Source: Propionicimonas sp.
Lineage (GTDB): Bacteria > Actinomycetota > Actinomycetes > Propionibacteriales > Propionibacteriaceae
NCBI GenBank assembly: GCA_013791955.1
Contig: VMSW01000008.1
Location: 124,001 to 188,000, forward strand
Direction of reading: 5' to 3'
Length of the DNA: 64,000 nucleotides
Part shown: piece by piece, positions 33,518 through 42,553 of the stretch
Position numbering within the stretch: the stretch's first letter is position 1
Layout of the letters: each line of letters begins with the position of its first letter
Program-made: the position numbers and the translations under genes
Notes under the pieces: generated by a model
Databases searched by the model: none
What the model was told of the DNA's origin: nothing
Seen by the model: only the letters and a program-made list of their open reading frames with translations

Positions 33518-33551
33518 GGTCAGGGCGGCGAGCACCCCAGCCGGGCAATAG

Positions 33552-33591
33552 CTGCCATACCGCTCCCGGGTGGGCGGGCCTAGCGTGGCAG
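33552..33591. other. Interrupted inverted repeat between symporter and dehydrogenase genes
   Basis: CTGCCA-TAC-CGCT and AGCG-TGGCAG form a stem with a 3-nt bulge. The right arm contains TAGCGT (33581-33586), a TANNNT -10 candidate for the downstream gene, so it may be operator, promoter or terminator. Confidence 0.3.
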
Positions 33592-33625
33592 GTGTTAACC
33601 CCCCTAAACGCGCGGAGGTGCGGCG

Positions 33626-34768
33626 ATGCGTGCTCCTCGAATCATGTTGTCGGCCCTGATGGGGCTGGCTTTGCTGGCCCCTGGGACGTCGTCGGTGGCT
33701 GCTGCGGCGCCGATGCCAGCGGCGCCGCCCTCCGGCTTCAGCTACTCGGTCAACCAGGTGGCCGCTGGTCTCCAGATTCCCTGGGACGTGACCTGGATCG
33801 GCTCGATGATGCTGTTCGACGAGCGTCCCGGACGGCTGTGGACGCTGCGTCCCGGCGGCTCGCCGGTGCGGGTGAACCTGCCGCTGCCCAAGGTCTTCCA
33901 AAGCTCGGAGGCGGGCCTGCTGGGGCTGGTGGCCGATCCGCAGGCAACGTCCAACGGCTTCTTCTACACCTGCATGTCGGTGGCCAAATCCTCCGGGGCA
34001 GCCTCGGACGTCCAGGTGTGGAAATGGCGCCTGGTCGATGATGCGAATGCGGTGAAAGTGGCCACCCTGGTGAAGGGCATCCCGATCGGGTACGGACGCC
34101 ACAACGGCTGTCGGCTGCTGTTCCGCTCGGCGCAGCTGCTCTACATCGCCACCGGGGACGCCGCCAAGGGCACTAACCCGCAGAACCTGAAATCGCTGGG
34201 TGGCAAGGTGTTGCGCATCCGCAGCGATGGCAGCATTCCTAAGACCAACCCGTTCTACAAGAGGGGCGGCAACGCTCGGTTGGTGTGGAGCTTCGGGCAT
34301 CGCAACCTGCAGGGTCTGGCGAAGCGTCCCGGCACCAGCGAGCTGTGGACCGCCGAGCACGGGCCCAGCCGGGACGACGAAATCAACCGCATCTTCAAGG
34401 GACGCAACTACGGCTGGTCGCCGACCCCGGGCTACAACGAGAAGCGCTCGATGACCGATCGGTCGCGCTTCCCGCGTGCGGTGAAAGCTCGTTGGCGCTC
34501 TGGCTACCCAACCGTGGCCACTAGCGGTGCGGCCTTCCTCAGTGGTGCCCAATGGGGACGATGGAACGGCTCGCTCGTTGTTGCCGAGTTGAAGGGCCAA
34601 GGCATCTTGGTGTTCAAGGTCTCCAAGGCAGGCAAGCTCACCAAGACCGGAGAGATCGCCACCAGCTACGGACGGATTCGTACCGTCAGGCAAGGCCCCG
34701 ATGGCGCTCTGTACTTCACCACCTCCAACGGCACCGACGACGGCATTTATCGCCTAGTGCTGTCCTGA
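33626..34768 (+). CDS. Secreted PQQ-dependent sugar dehydrogenase (glucose/sorbosone type)
   Basis: A 380-residue protein with a signal peptide (residues 1-27, cleavage near VAAAAP) and a six-bladed propeller of the soluble glucose dehydrogenase/GSDH family. Seen: SSEAGLLGLVADP, YGRHNGCRLLF (catalytic His region), SFGHRNLQGLA, TAEHGPSRDDEIN and GRIRTVRQGPDGALYF. Oxidises aldoses outside the cell. GGAGGTG precedes ATG 33626. Confidence 0.88.
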   Translation: MRAPRIMLSALMGLALLAPGTSSVAAAAPMPAAPPSGFSYSVNQVAAGLQIPWDVTWIGSMMLFDERPGRLWTLRPGGSPVRVNLPLPKVFQSSEAGLLGLVADPQATSNGFFYTCMSVAKSSGAASDVQVWKWRLVDDANAVKVATLVKGIPIGYGRHNGCRLLFRSAQLLYIATGDAAKGTNPQNLKSLGGKVLRIRSDGSIPKTNPFYKRGGNARLVWSFGHRNLQGLAKRPGTSELWTAEHGPSRDDEINRIFKGRNYGWSPTPGYNEKRSMTDRSRFPRAVKARWRSGYPTVATSGAAFLSGAQWGRWNGSLVVAELKGQGILVFKVSKAGKLTKTGEIATSYGRIRTVRQGPDGALYFTTSNGTDDGIYRLVLS

Positions 34769-34800
34769 CCCTGGGGCGGGTCCTTGAGCCCCACCAGCAC

Positions 34801-34822
34801 CCTGAGCTTGTCGAAGGGTCGG
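34801..34822. repeat. TTCGACAGGCTCAGG-family repeat, single copy
   Basis: CCTGAGCTTGTCGAAGGGTC, adjacent to a REP-like element as at 25760. Confidence 0.75.
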
Positions 34823-34834
34823 CCCACTGCTCGT

Positions 34835-34920
34835 GGGGACGGTTCCAATGCGCTGCTCATGGGGACAGACCCGTACGGAACCGTCCCCGTGAGCTGCGCG
34901 GAGGAACCGTCCCCGTGAGC
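34835..34920. repeat. REP-like palindromic element
   Basis: GGGGACGGTTCC (34835-34846) with two right arms GGAACCGTCCCC at 34877-34888 and 34903-34914, so two overlapping hairpins can form. It ends just before the -10-like TAGAAT (34930-34935) of the TetR gene. Confidence 0.8.
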
Positions 34921-34956
34921 AGGCGCGGCTAGAATCCCGGGCGAAGGGGGTCGAAG

Positions 34957-35541
34957 ATGCCGAAGATCGTGGATTACGCCAAGCGGAGGGTCGAGATTGT
35001 CGACGCGCTGCTCGAGCTGATCGCCCAAGACGGCATGGGCGCGGCCACCTCCCGGGCGCTGGCCAGTCATTTGGGGGTATCCAATGGGGCACTTTGGCGC
35101 TACTTCAAAGGCAAGGACGATCTGCTCGCGGCGACCTATCAAACCGTGCTCGACAAGTCGAACCTGCGGGTCGCGCGGGCGATCGCGGGACGCACTGGGG
35201 TCGATGCCGTCCTGGCCATGATGGAGACCTTCTTCCCGCTTACCGCTGAGCTCCAGGACGAGGCCAAGGTGGTGCTGGCCTTCTGGGGCGTCGCGGCGAT
35301 GAACTCGACCCAAGCCAGCCACGGCAACCCCGAAATGGTGGAGTGGTCTGACGAGTTCGCGATCCTGCTGAAAGAGGGCATCGAGGCTGGCGAGTTGCGA
35401 CCGGACACCCCGGCCGATGCCCTGGGCAACATCTTGATGAGCGTGGGCACCAATGCCCAGGTTGACTATGTCTTCCGGGGCGATGACGGCGCGGCTCGGC
35501 TGGCTGAAGTCCGCCAGCTGATCGACTCCTTCCGCGCCTGA
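34957..35541 (+). CDS. TetR-family transcriptional regulator
   Basis: A 194-residue regulator with an N-terminal helix-turn-helix (AATSRALASHLGVSNGALWRYFKGKDDLL, about 31-59) and an all-helical ligand domain. It probably controls the amine-oxidation operon beginning 182 bp downstream, through the inverted repeat at 35616-35639. AAGGGGG precedes the ATG. Confidence 0.88.
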   Translation: MPKIVDYAKRRVEIVDALLELIAQDGMGAATSRALASHLGVSNGALWRYFKGKDDLLAATYQTVLDKSNLRVARAIAGRTGVDAVLAMMETFFPLTAELQDEAKVVLAFWGVAAMNSTQASHGNPEMVEWSDEFAILLKEGIEAGELRPDTPADALGNILMSVGTNAQVDYVFRGDDGAARLAEVRQLIDSFRA

Positions 35542-35615
35542 GGGCCACCTCCGCTGCGGTGGTCAGCGGGCCGCCGCCGTGAGCGGTGACTCCCAGGAAG
35601 CCGAAACAAGACCGA

Positions 35616-35639
35616 TACACAGGCGAAACCGTTTGTGTA
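35616..35639. promoter_or_regulatory. Candidate TetR operator
   Basis: TACACA at 35616-35621 and TGTGTA at 35634-35639 are perfect inverted half-sites spaced by 12 bp, with further CG/CG symmetry inside. It lies between the TetR gene and the operon it probably regulates. Confidence 0.5.
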
Positions 35640-35723
35640 CGCGCGCTCATTAACGTTGCCTCTACTAGATCGAGATCCGGCGTCGCATCCGATCGCTCAC
35701 CAGTACTGAAAGAGGAGGCAGTC

Positions 35724-36857
35724 ATGTCGGACACCGAGATTTCGTTCCTGTACCTCAGCGAACCGGACGCGATCGCGGCCGGCGTCACTGAGATGGCCGG
35801 CTGTGTTGAGGCGATGGACGAGACGCTGCAGCTGTTGCAGAAGGGCGACTACCGAATGGCTGGCAACGAGGGCAACTCGCACGGCGCCATGATGCTGTTC
35901 CCCGAGACTTCGGAGTTTCCGAACATGCCCATCGACGGCGTCGACCGCCGCTTCATGGCGATGCCGGCCTACCTTGGCGGCAGCTTCGATAACGCCGGAG
36001 TGAAGTGGTACGGCTCCAACATCGAAAACCGCGAGAAGGGCCAGCCGCGCTCGATCCTGACCTTCATCCTCAACGACAAAGACACCGGCGCCCCGAAGAT
36101 GTTCATGTCGGCCAACCTGCTCAGCGCCTACCGCACTGGTGCCGTCCCCGGCGTTGGCGCGAAGTACCTGGCCAAGCCCGATTCCGAAGTGGTCTCCATC
36201 ATCGGCCCCGGCGTCATGGGCAAGACCGGCTTAGAGGCCTACAACGCCGTCCTGCCGATCAAGAAGGCTCAGGTTTACGGACGCCGCCGCGTCACCAGCG
36301 AGGCTTTCAAAGAGTGGGCCGCTGAGCGCCTGCCGCACATCGAAATCGTCATCTGCGACACCATGGAAGAGTCGGTGCGTGGCGCCGACATCATTCACTC
36401 CGGCGTCTCCGGCGAGGTGAATCCGGCCACCTACCCGCTGGTGAAGACCGAGTGGCTCAAGCCCGGCGCCTTCATCTGCGCGGTCGCCAACCTCAAGCTG
36501 GAAGACGAGCTGCTGATGGCGCCCGAAACCGGCCTGTTCATCGACAACGTCGGCATGTACTTCGACTGGCAAGAAGAGTTCGGCTACCCGGCTTATGAGA
36601 CCACCACCGGCATCATCGGCACCCGCTTCGTCGACATGATTCACGACAAGTTGATTCCGGCCGAGAAGGTCATCAACATCGGTGACGTGCCGCTGGGTCG
36701 CAAGCCCGGTCGGGTCAGCGATGACCAGTTCATCGTGTTCAGCGTCGGCGGCATGCCGATCGAGGACGTTGCCTGGGCCACTGTGATTTACCGCAATGCC
36801 TTGGAGAAGGGCATCGGGGTGAAGCTCCCGCTGTGGAGCACCCCGGTGATGGCCTGA
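35724..36857 (+). CDS. Ornithine cyclodeaminase/mu-crystallin-family protein
   Basis: A 377-residue NAD(P)-binding protein of the OCD/mu-crystallin family: KMFMSANLLSAYRTGAVPGVGAKYLA (substrate and Arg region) and Rossmann VVSIIGPGVMGKTGLEAY. I recall homologues in this operon type named tyramine oxidase subunit B, but cannot confirm that. With the adjacent DAO flavoprotein and ETF genes it may reduce or deaminate an imine intermediate of amine breakdown. ATG 35724 follows AGAGGAGG; the upstream frame from 35586 crosses the operator. Confidence 0.8.
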   Translation: MSDTEISFLYLSEPDAIAAGVTEMAGCVEAMDETLQLLQKGDYRMAGNEGNSHGAMMLFPETSEFPNMPIDGVDRRFMAMPAYLGGSFDNAGVKWYGSNIENREKGQPRSILTFILNDKDTGAPKMFMSANLLSAYRTGAVPGVGAKYLAKPDSEVVSIIGPGVMGKTGLEAYNAVLPIKKAQVYGRRRVTSEAFKEWAAERLPHIEIVICDTMEESVRGADIIHSGVSGEVNPATYPLVKTEWLKPGAFICAVANLKLEDELLMAPETGLFIDNVGMYFDWQEEFGYPAYETTTGIIGTRFVDMIHDKLIPAEKVINIGDVPLGRKPGRVSDDQFIVFSVGGMPIEDVAWATVIYRNALEKGIGVKLPLWSTPVMA

Positions 36858-36871
36858 TCAACCCAGACCCT

Positions 36872-36910
36872 GGACGGGCGCTGCTGCAGCACTGAGCGCA
36901 GCGCCCGTCC
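36872..36910 (+). terminator. 13-bp hairpin between operon genes 1 and 2
   Basis: GGACGGGCGCTGC (36872-36884) and GCAGCGCCCGTCC (36898-36910) pair perfectly around a 13-nt loop. Because the following genes share the pathway, partial termination or mRNA processing is more likely than full termination. Confidence 0.6.
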
Positions 36911-36946
36911 GGCTACACCACTCAGGCCGAGAAAGGCTATTTACCC

Positions 36947-38125
36947 ATGAGCAAAGTTGTGATCATTGGCGGCGGCATCATCGGTGCCACCACCGCCTAC
37001 GCCCTGTTGGGCAAGGGCATCACCGACATCACCATCTTGGAGCGCGACACCGTCGGCTCCGGCGGCACCGGCAAAACTGCCGGCATCATCCGCTGCCACT
37101 ACGGCGTCACTTCGATCTGTGCGCTGGCCCTTTACAGCCTCGACTTCTTCGAGAACGCCAAGGAGCTGATCGGCACCGATATTGAGTTCGAGCAGGTCGG
37201 CTACCTGGTCGGTATCGGGGCCGAAAACCTCGAACCCTTCCGGGCGAGCCTGGCCAACCAGCGCAGCATCGGGGTCGAGACCGAAGAGATCACCCCGGCT
37301 GCTGCCAAGGAGCTTTGGCCGACTGCGAACGTGGACGACTTCGCCACCTTCTGCCTGGAGCCGCGCGGCGGCTACGGCGACGGCTACGCCACCGTCCAGG
37401 GATTGGCCGCCTACCTGCGCACCCAGGGGGTGGCGATCAAGCAGGGTGCCAAGGTGGCCGAATTGATCGCCGCCGAGGGCAAGGTCAGTGGGGTCAAGCT
37501 GGTTAACGGCGAAATCGTCGAAGCCGATGTGGTGGTGGTGGCCGCTGGCGCCTGGTCGGTGCCGCTGCTGGCCCCGCTGGGCATCGACTTGCCGATCACC
37601 CCACAGTTCGTCCAGGAGGTCGTAATCGACCCGGCCATGGAACTGGGCACCCCACCGGTGTTCTCCGATCTGGTGAGCATGCAGTACGTCCACCTGCGCG
37701 GCCCCGAGCTGCTGTTCGGCAATAGCGACGGCTCTTCGGTTACCCCGATCACCGATCCGGACGTTTACCCGAACCACGCCAGCAACGAGGCGATTGAGCG
37801 GACCGCTGAGAAGGCGATCAACCGCTTCCCTGGAATCGAGGATCCGGGCGTCTCGACCACCACCACCGGTCAGGTCGATTCCACCCCCGACAACAACGCG
37901 ATCATTTCGGCCACCGATATTTCCGGGCTGTTCGTCGCGGCGGGCATGTCGGGGCACGGCTTCAAGATCTCGCCCGGAGTTGGCCGGCTGATGGCCGACA
38001 TCATCGTCGAGGGGGAGTCCACGATTCCGAACGTCAAGGCTTCGGATTTCCGGCTCAGCCGTTTCGCCGAGGGCGATCTGCTGCTCAGCCCGTACCCCTA
38101 CGTCGGCGCGGTCGGCATTCGCTGA
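36947..38125 (+). CDS. FAD-dependent oxidoreductase (DAO/sarcosine oxidase-beta type)
   Basis: A 392-residue flavoenzyme: KVVIIGGGIIGATTAYALL (3-21) binds FAD, GGTGKTAGIIRCHYG is the family flavin loop, and GLFVAAGMSGHGFKISPGVGRLMAD the C-terminal FAD segment. It probably dehydrogenates a secondary or primary amine and hands electrons to the ETF encoded downstream rather than to O2, judging by the operon. GAGAAAGG upstream of ATG 36947. Confidence 0.88.
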   Translation: MSKVVIIGGGIIGATTAYALLGKGITDITILERDTVGSGGTGKTAGIIRCHYGVTSICALALYSLDFFENAKELIGTDIEFEQVGYLVGIGAENLEPFRASLANQRSIGVETEEITPAAAKELWPTANVDDFATFCLEPRGGYGDGYATVQGLAAYLRTQGVAIKQGAKVAELIAAEGKVSGVKLVNGEIVEADVVVVAAGAWSVPLLAPLGIDLPITPQFVQEVVIDPAMELGTPPVFSDLVSMQYVHLRGPELLFGNSDGSSVTPITDPDVYPNHASNEAIERTAEKAINRFPGIEDPGVSTTTTGQVDSTPDNNAIISATDISGLFVAAGMSGHGFKISPGVGRLMADIIVEGESTIPNVKASDFRLSRFAEGDLLLSPYPYVGAVGIR

Positions 38126-38131
38126 TGCTGA

Positions 38132-38203
38132 TCGTCGAAGGGTCGGCCGGCTGAAGACTTCGACAGGCTCAGCCACTGAGTTCCCTGAGCCTGTCGAAGG
38201 GTC
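38132..38203. repeat. TTCGACAGGCTCAGG-family repeat block
   Basis: A partial GATCGTCGAAGGGTCGG, ACTTCGACAGGCTCAG and the inverse CCCTGAGCCTGTCGAAGGGTC lie between the DAO and EtfD-like genes, so a repeat has landed inside the operon. Confidence 0.8.
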
Positions 38204-38250
38204 AAACCTAGTCAACCAGTGTTAGTCGAATCAGAGGAGGTGAGTCAGTC

Positions 38251-40440
38251 ATGAAGGTACTGCTCTTCGTGATCGCAGTCGCGGTCAGCATTGCGGCGGT
38301 GGCGTTGTTCGTTCGGGGCGCGCTCACCCTCTACCGGCTGATCGGCGCCGGTCAGCCCAGCCCGGGCCGCCTCGGCCCGGTCGGCAAGCGGCTGGGCAAT
38401 ATGGTCACCGAGATCCTCAGCCACCGACGTTTCCGGGCTCGGCCGCTGGTCAAGGCCGCCCACTGGGTGGTGATGGTCTCCTTCATTCTGTTGGTGCCGA
38501 CCCTGGCCATCGCCTACGCCCAGGTGCTCGATCCGTACGCCGAACTGCCGATCATCGGCGGCTGGCCGGTCTGGCAATGGCTGTTGGAGCTCTTCTCCGT
38601 CGGCGGCTTGGTCGCGATCGTGGTGCTGTTCACCGTCCGGTTGCGGCACCCCAGCGAACCTGAGGATGCCGCGGGAGCCCGCGATTGGCGCAGCCGGTTT
38701 TTCGGCTCCACCCGTTGGCAGGGCTACTTCGTTGAGGCGGTGATCGCCGCGGTGCTGGTGTGCGTGCTGGTGATGCACGTCCTCACTTCAGCGGTGTTGG
38801 CCCGCTACCCCGAAACGGCCGAAGCTGGCAGCTGGGTGCACTACCCGCTCACCTTCTGGGTGGGTCAGCTTTTCTGGAGCCTGCCGCCGGTGGCCCTGGA
38901 AATCGGCATCGTAGTGGCCGCCACCTTCAAGATCCTGGTGTCGATGGTCTGGCTCGGCGTGGTGGGCTACGCCACCACCATGAGCGTGGCGTGGCACCGC
39001 TTTCTGGGCGTGCTGAACGTCTACGCCCGCCGGGAGACCGATGGCACCCCGGCACTGGGGGCGGCTGCGCCGATGCTGGTGGACGGCAAAGCTTTCGACA
39101 TTCGCGACCTCGACGACCTCGACGAGGATGCGACCTTCGGGGTGGGCAAGATCGAGGAGTTCGGCTGGAAGTCGCTGCTCGATTTCGCCTCCTGCACCGA
39201 ATGTGGACGCTGCCAGGATCTCTGCCCAGCCTGGAACACCGGCAAGCCGCTCTCACCGAAGTTGTTCACCCTGGCCCTGCGCGATCAGGCCGCCGGGATG
39301 GAGCACAGTCTCGACATCTTCGCCGCGCTGAAATCCGCTGGCGCGGCTGGCGAGTTGGCGGCTCCTACCCGGGATGCCGACCTGGTCGGCGGCGTGATCA
39401 GCCCGGACGTGCTGTGGAGCTGCACTACCTGCGGGGCCTGCGTCGACCAGTGCCCAGTCGACATCGAGCATGTCGATCACATCATCGATCTGCGCCGCCA
39501 CGAGGTGATGGTGAAATCGGAGTTCCCCGAGGAGTTCAACGGCCTGTTCGGCAATCTGGAAACCAAGGGAAACCCGTGGGGTTTGCCGCCGCGCGACCGG
39601 ATGGATTGGGCCAAGGGGCTCGACTTCGACGTCCCGGTGCTCGGCACCGATGTGACCAGCGCGGACGAGGTTGATCACGTGTTGTGGGTCGGCTGCGCCG
39701 GCGCCTACGACGAAAAGGGCAAGAAGACGACCCGGGCGGTCGCCGAGTTGTTGCACCTGGCTGGCGTGAAGTTCGCCGTGCTGGGGCAGGCCGAAACCTG
39801 TTGCGGTGATTCAGCACGCCGGGCCGGTAATGAGGCTACCTATCAGGGCCTGGCTACCGAAAACATCGAGACCTTCGCCAGCTACGGCGTGGAGAAGGTG
39901 GTGGTGACCTGCGCCCACTGCCTGAACTCGATTGGCCGCGAATACGGCCAACTGGGCGCGGACTACCGCGTCGAGCATCACACCCAAGTACTGAACCGAC
40001 TGATCCGCGACGGACGGCTGAACGTGGTCGCCCCTCCCGAGGATGAGCGGCGCCAGATCACTTACCACGACCCCTGCTACCTCGGCCGACACAACGGCGA
40101 ATACGACGCTCCCCGCGAACTGCTGGCCTCGTTGCCTGAGGCCGAACTCGTCGAGATGGAGCACAGCGGTTCGTCCAGCATGTGCTGCGGTGGCGGTGGG
40201 GCGCGAATGTGGACTGAAGAATCCATCGGCACCCGAATCAACTCCGCCCGCATGGACGAGGCCGAGGCCACTGGTGCCGCCACGGTGGCTACGGCCTGCC
40301 CGTTCTGCGCCATCATGCTCGGCGATGCCGCAGCCAGCAGAGACCAAGCGCCAGCGGTCACCGATGTGGCCCACCTGGTGCTGGCCGGCGTCAAGCGCGG
40401 CCTGACGAACCCGACCAACGAAGCTGAAACGGAGTCCTGA
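38251..40440 (+). CDS. EtfD-like ETF:quinone oxidoreductase, Fe-S membrane protein
   Basis: A 729-residue membrane protein: about five TM helices in residues 1-250 (nitrate-reductase-gamma-like cytochrome b part), two [4Fe-4S] motifs (Cys315/318/321/325 and Cys391/394/397/401), then two CCG domains of the heterodisulfide-reductase type (ETCCGDSARR; DPCYLGRHNG with SSMCCGGGG). This is the EtfD architecture of mycobacteria, which passes ETF electrons to menaquinone. AGAGGAGG precedes the ATG; etfB starts one base after its stop. Confidence 0.9.
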   Translation: MKVLLFVIAVAVSIAAVALFVRGALTLYRLIGAGQPSPGRLGPVGKRLGNMVTEILSHRRFRARPLVKAAHWVVMVSFILLVPTLAIAYAQVLDPYAELPIIGGWPVWQWLLELFSVGGLVAIVVLFTVRLRHPSEPEDAAGARDWRSRFFGSTRWQGYFVEAVIAAVLVCVLVMHVLTSAVLARYPETAEAGSWVHYPLTFWVGQLFWSLPPVALEIGIVVAATFKILVSMVWLGVVGYATTMSVAWHRFLGVLNVYARRETDGTPALGAAAPMLVDGKAFDIRDLDDLDEDATFGVGKIEEFGWKSLLDFASCTECGRCQDLCPAWNTGKPLSPKLFTLALRDQAAGMEHSLDIFAALKSAGAAGELAAPTRDADLVGGVISPDVLWSCTTCGACVDQCPVDIEHVDHIIDLRRHEVMVKSEFPEEFNGLFGNLETKGNPWGLPPRDRMDWAKGLDFDVPVLGTDVTSADEVDHVLWVGCAGAYDEKGKKTTRAVAELLHLAGVKFAVLGQAETCCGDSARRAGNEATYQGLATENIETFASYGVEKVVVTCAHCLNSIGREYGQLGADYRVEHHTQVLNRLIRDGRLNVVAPPEDERRQITYHDPCYLGRHNGEYDAPRELLASLPEAELVEMEHSGSSSMCCGGGGARMWTEESIGTRINSARMDEAEATGAATVATACPFCAIMLGDAAASRDQAPAVTDVAHLVLAGVKRGLTNPTNEAETES

Positions 40441-40441
40441 G

Positions 40442-41221
40442 ATGCGAATCATCGCGCTGGTGAAGTACGTGCCCGATTCCGGCGATGAGGTCGGCTTCGA
40501 AGCCGACCTTTCGCTGGGACGGGTTGGGCCCTCCAGTCGGCTCTCCGAACTCGACGAGTATGCGGTCGAGCAGGCGCTGCGGTTGCGCACCGAACTGGCT
40601 GGGGCGACCCTCACTGTGCTGAGCGTCGGCCCGGCTGAGGCTGAAAGCGCGCTGCGCAAGGCCCTCCAGATGGGTGCTGATGACGCGGTGCTGGTCACCG
40701 ATGAGGCAATCGCTGGCAGTGACGTCTTTGGCACCGCCACGGTGCTGAGCGCCGCGATCCGCAGCCTCGAAGGCGGGCTGGTGGTTGCCGGAATGAGCTC
40801 CACCGATGCCGGCCTTGGGGTGGTGCCTGCGCTGCTGGCCGATTCGCTTTGCTGGCCGCTGCTCAGCCAAGCCGCTGCAGTGAGCGTTGAAGCTGGGCTG
40901 GCAAAAATCGCCCGGGTTGATGAGACCGGTTCCCGGGTAGTTGAGGCCGCCCTGCCCGCAGTGGTGAGCGTGACCGACCAATCCGGCGAGCCGCGCTACC
41001 CGTCCTTCAAAGATGTCCTGGCCGCTAAGAAGAAGTCGGTCGCCACGCTGACGCTGGCCGACCTGGGGGTGGACGCGAGTGCGGTGGGCGTGGGTTCAGC
41101 CCGGGTGGAGGTGCTGGCGGTGGGCCGCAATCCCGATCGCGCCGCTGGCCGAGTGATCGTCGATGTTGATGGCAGCAGCGTGGACGAAATCGTTGACTTC
41201 CTAGCCGCAGCGACCAAGTGA
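40442..41221 (+). CDS. etfB: Electron transfer flavoprotein, beta subunit
   Basis: A 259-residue subunit with the typical start [24 protein letters not shown], and [19 protein letters not shown]. It binds AMP or a second flavin and docks the dehydrogenases. Translationally coupled to the EtfD-like gene. Confidence 0.94.
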   Translation: MRIIALVKYVPDSGDEVGFEADLSLGRVGPSSRLSELDEYAVEQALRLRTELAGATLTVLSVGPAEAESALRKALQMGADDAVLVTDEAIAGSDVFGTATVLSAAIRSLEGGLVVAGMSSTDAGLGVVPALLADSLCWPLLSQAAAVSVEAGLAKIARVDETGSRVVEAALPAVVSVTDQSGEPRYPSFKDVLAAKKKSVATLTLADLGVDASAVGVGSARVEVLAVGRNPDRAAGRVIVDVDGSSVDEIVDFLAAATK

Positions 41222-41231
41222 GGAGCCCGAA

Positions 41232-42179
41232 ATGAGCGAAAACGTAGTCGTCCTAGTTGGGGCCAATGCCGAAGTGCTGGACGCATCGACGGCCGAGCTG
41301 TTGACGCTGGCTGGTCAGCTTGGCCGTCCGGTAGCGGTGGTGGCCGGGGAGGCGCCGCAGGCGCTGGTTGCTGAGCTGGGTCGCTTCGGCGCTGCCGAAG
41401 TGCACCTGGTCAGCTGCCCGCAGCTGAGCGACAGCCTGGTGCTGGCCAAAGCCGCCCTGTTGGCTGACCGCGCCGTAGCCGCCCACGCAAAAGTCATTCT
41501 GGTGGCCTCCGGTCTGGAAGGTAACGAGGTGGCTGGCCTGGTGGCAGCCAAGCTCAGCGCCGGGCTGATCACCGACGTGGTGACGGCTCGCTTTGAAACT
41601 GCTGAACTGGTTGCCGACAAGGTGGTTTGGGCCGGCAAGTACACCGTGACCGCGAAAGTGCTGACCGAGGTGGCAGTGCTGACAGTGAAGCCGAACAGCT
41701 GCGTGCCCCTGATCGCTGAGGTTGAGGCGGAGGTGCGGCAGGCACGCTTTGATTTCGAACCGGTCGCTCCCGTGGCCCGAGTAATCTCCGCCGAGCCGAC
41801 CGCCGCCACCAAGCGGCCCAAACTGGTGGAAGCGAATGTCGTGGTATCCGGGGGACGTGGCACCGATGGCGACTTCGCCCCGGTGGAGGCACTGGCCGAC
41901 GCACTTGGCGGGGCGGTTGGCGGTTCGCGCGCCGCAGTCGATGCGGGCTATGTGCCCCAGACTTTGCAGGTTGGTCAGACCGGCAAGTCGGTCTCGCCAG
42001 ATCTCTATGTCGCCCTGGGTATCTCCGGTGCGATCCAGCACATCGCTGGCATGCGCACCGCCCGCCGCATCTTGGCGGTGAACAGTGACCCAGAGGCGCC
42101 GATCCATCGCCTGGCTGACCTGAGCGTGGTGGGGGACTTGAAGACGATCGTCCCAGCAGTGGTGGCGCGTTTGGGGTAG
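41232..42179 (+). CDS. etfA: Electron transfer flavoprotein, alpha subunit
   Basis: A 315-residue subunit whose C-terminal FAD domain is complete: [51 protein letters not shown] and [16 protein letters not shown] precedes the ATG. Last gene of the amine-oxidation operon. Confidence 0.95.
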   Translation: MSENVVVLVGANAEVLDASTAELLTLAGQLGRPVAVVAGEAPQALVAELGRFGAAEVHLVSCPQLSDSLVLAKAALLADRAVAAHAKVILVASGLEGNEVAGLVAAKLSAGLITDVVTARFETAELVADKVVWAGKYTVTAKVLTEVAVLTVKPNSCVPLIAEVEAEVRQARFDFEPVAPVARVISAEPTAATKRPKLVEANVVVSGGRGTDGDFAPVEALADALGGAVGGSRAAVDAGYVPQTLQVGQTGKSVSPDLYVALGISGAIQHIAGMRTARRILAVNSDPEAPIHRLADLSVVGDLKTIVPAVVARLG

Positions 42180-42529
42180 CGGGCGACAACTTGATACGTC
42201 GCACCATTTACCGCTGGATGGGAATGGTGCAACGGGGCGCGAGCAATTCTGAATTGAGTTGTTCGGCAGTTGTTGATGCCTAAGACGGGAGCCTTGCGAA
42301 ATTGCGCTGCGTTCGCGGTTGCCGAACATTGTTCTCCATCCTGATTGGCCGGGCTGCTGGCCGGTTTCAGGCCGTCCGGCCTAGTCGCTGAGCGGGAGCT
42401 CAGGTGTCCGTGGTGTCCGAGCTGGGTCAATGATCTTCAGGGAGAAACTAGGGCGCGCTGCCCCGGATGGCATTGCGTAAACACCGGAACACTGACTCAG
42501 TCCTGTAACAAGCGAGAGACCCAAGCGCA
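42180..42529 (+). promoter_or_regulatory. 350-nt non-coding leader with nested stems before the APC permease
   Basis: No ORF with a ribosome site is seen. From 5' to 3': GCACCATT/AATGGTGC (42201-42230), a possible etfA terminator without U-tract; AGGCCG-TC-CGGCCT near 42370; then GCATTGCG (42470-42477) pairing with CGCAATGC (42526-42533) around an inner ACTGA-C-TCAGT hairpin (42491-42501). The outer pairing covers the first possible ATG of the permease (42530-42532). Segments CTAGGG and CGAGAGA recall, weakly, the ykkC/guanidine-I aptamer. Confidence 0.4.
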
Positions 42530-42553
42530 ATGCAAGGCCGCCATCATTCTTAC

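Noticed and set aside
32426-34693. A 755-codon open frame on the minus strand
   Set aside because: It lies antisense to the GPH symporter and the PQQ-type dehydrogenase, is His/Arg/Gln-rich without domains, and both sense genes have clear family motifs. It is a high-GC shadow frame.
36941-38215. A 424-codon minus-strand open frame
   Set aside because: Antisense to the DAO flavoprotein gene with no recognisable motif or ribosome site.
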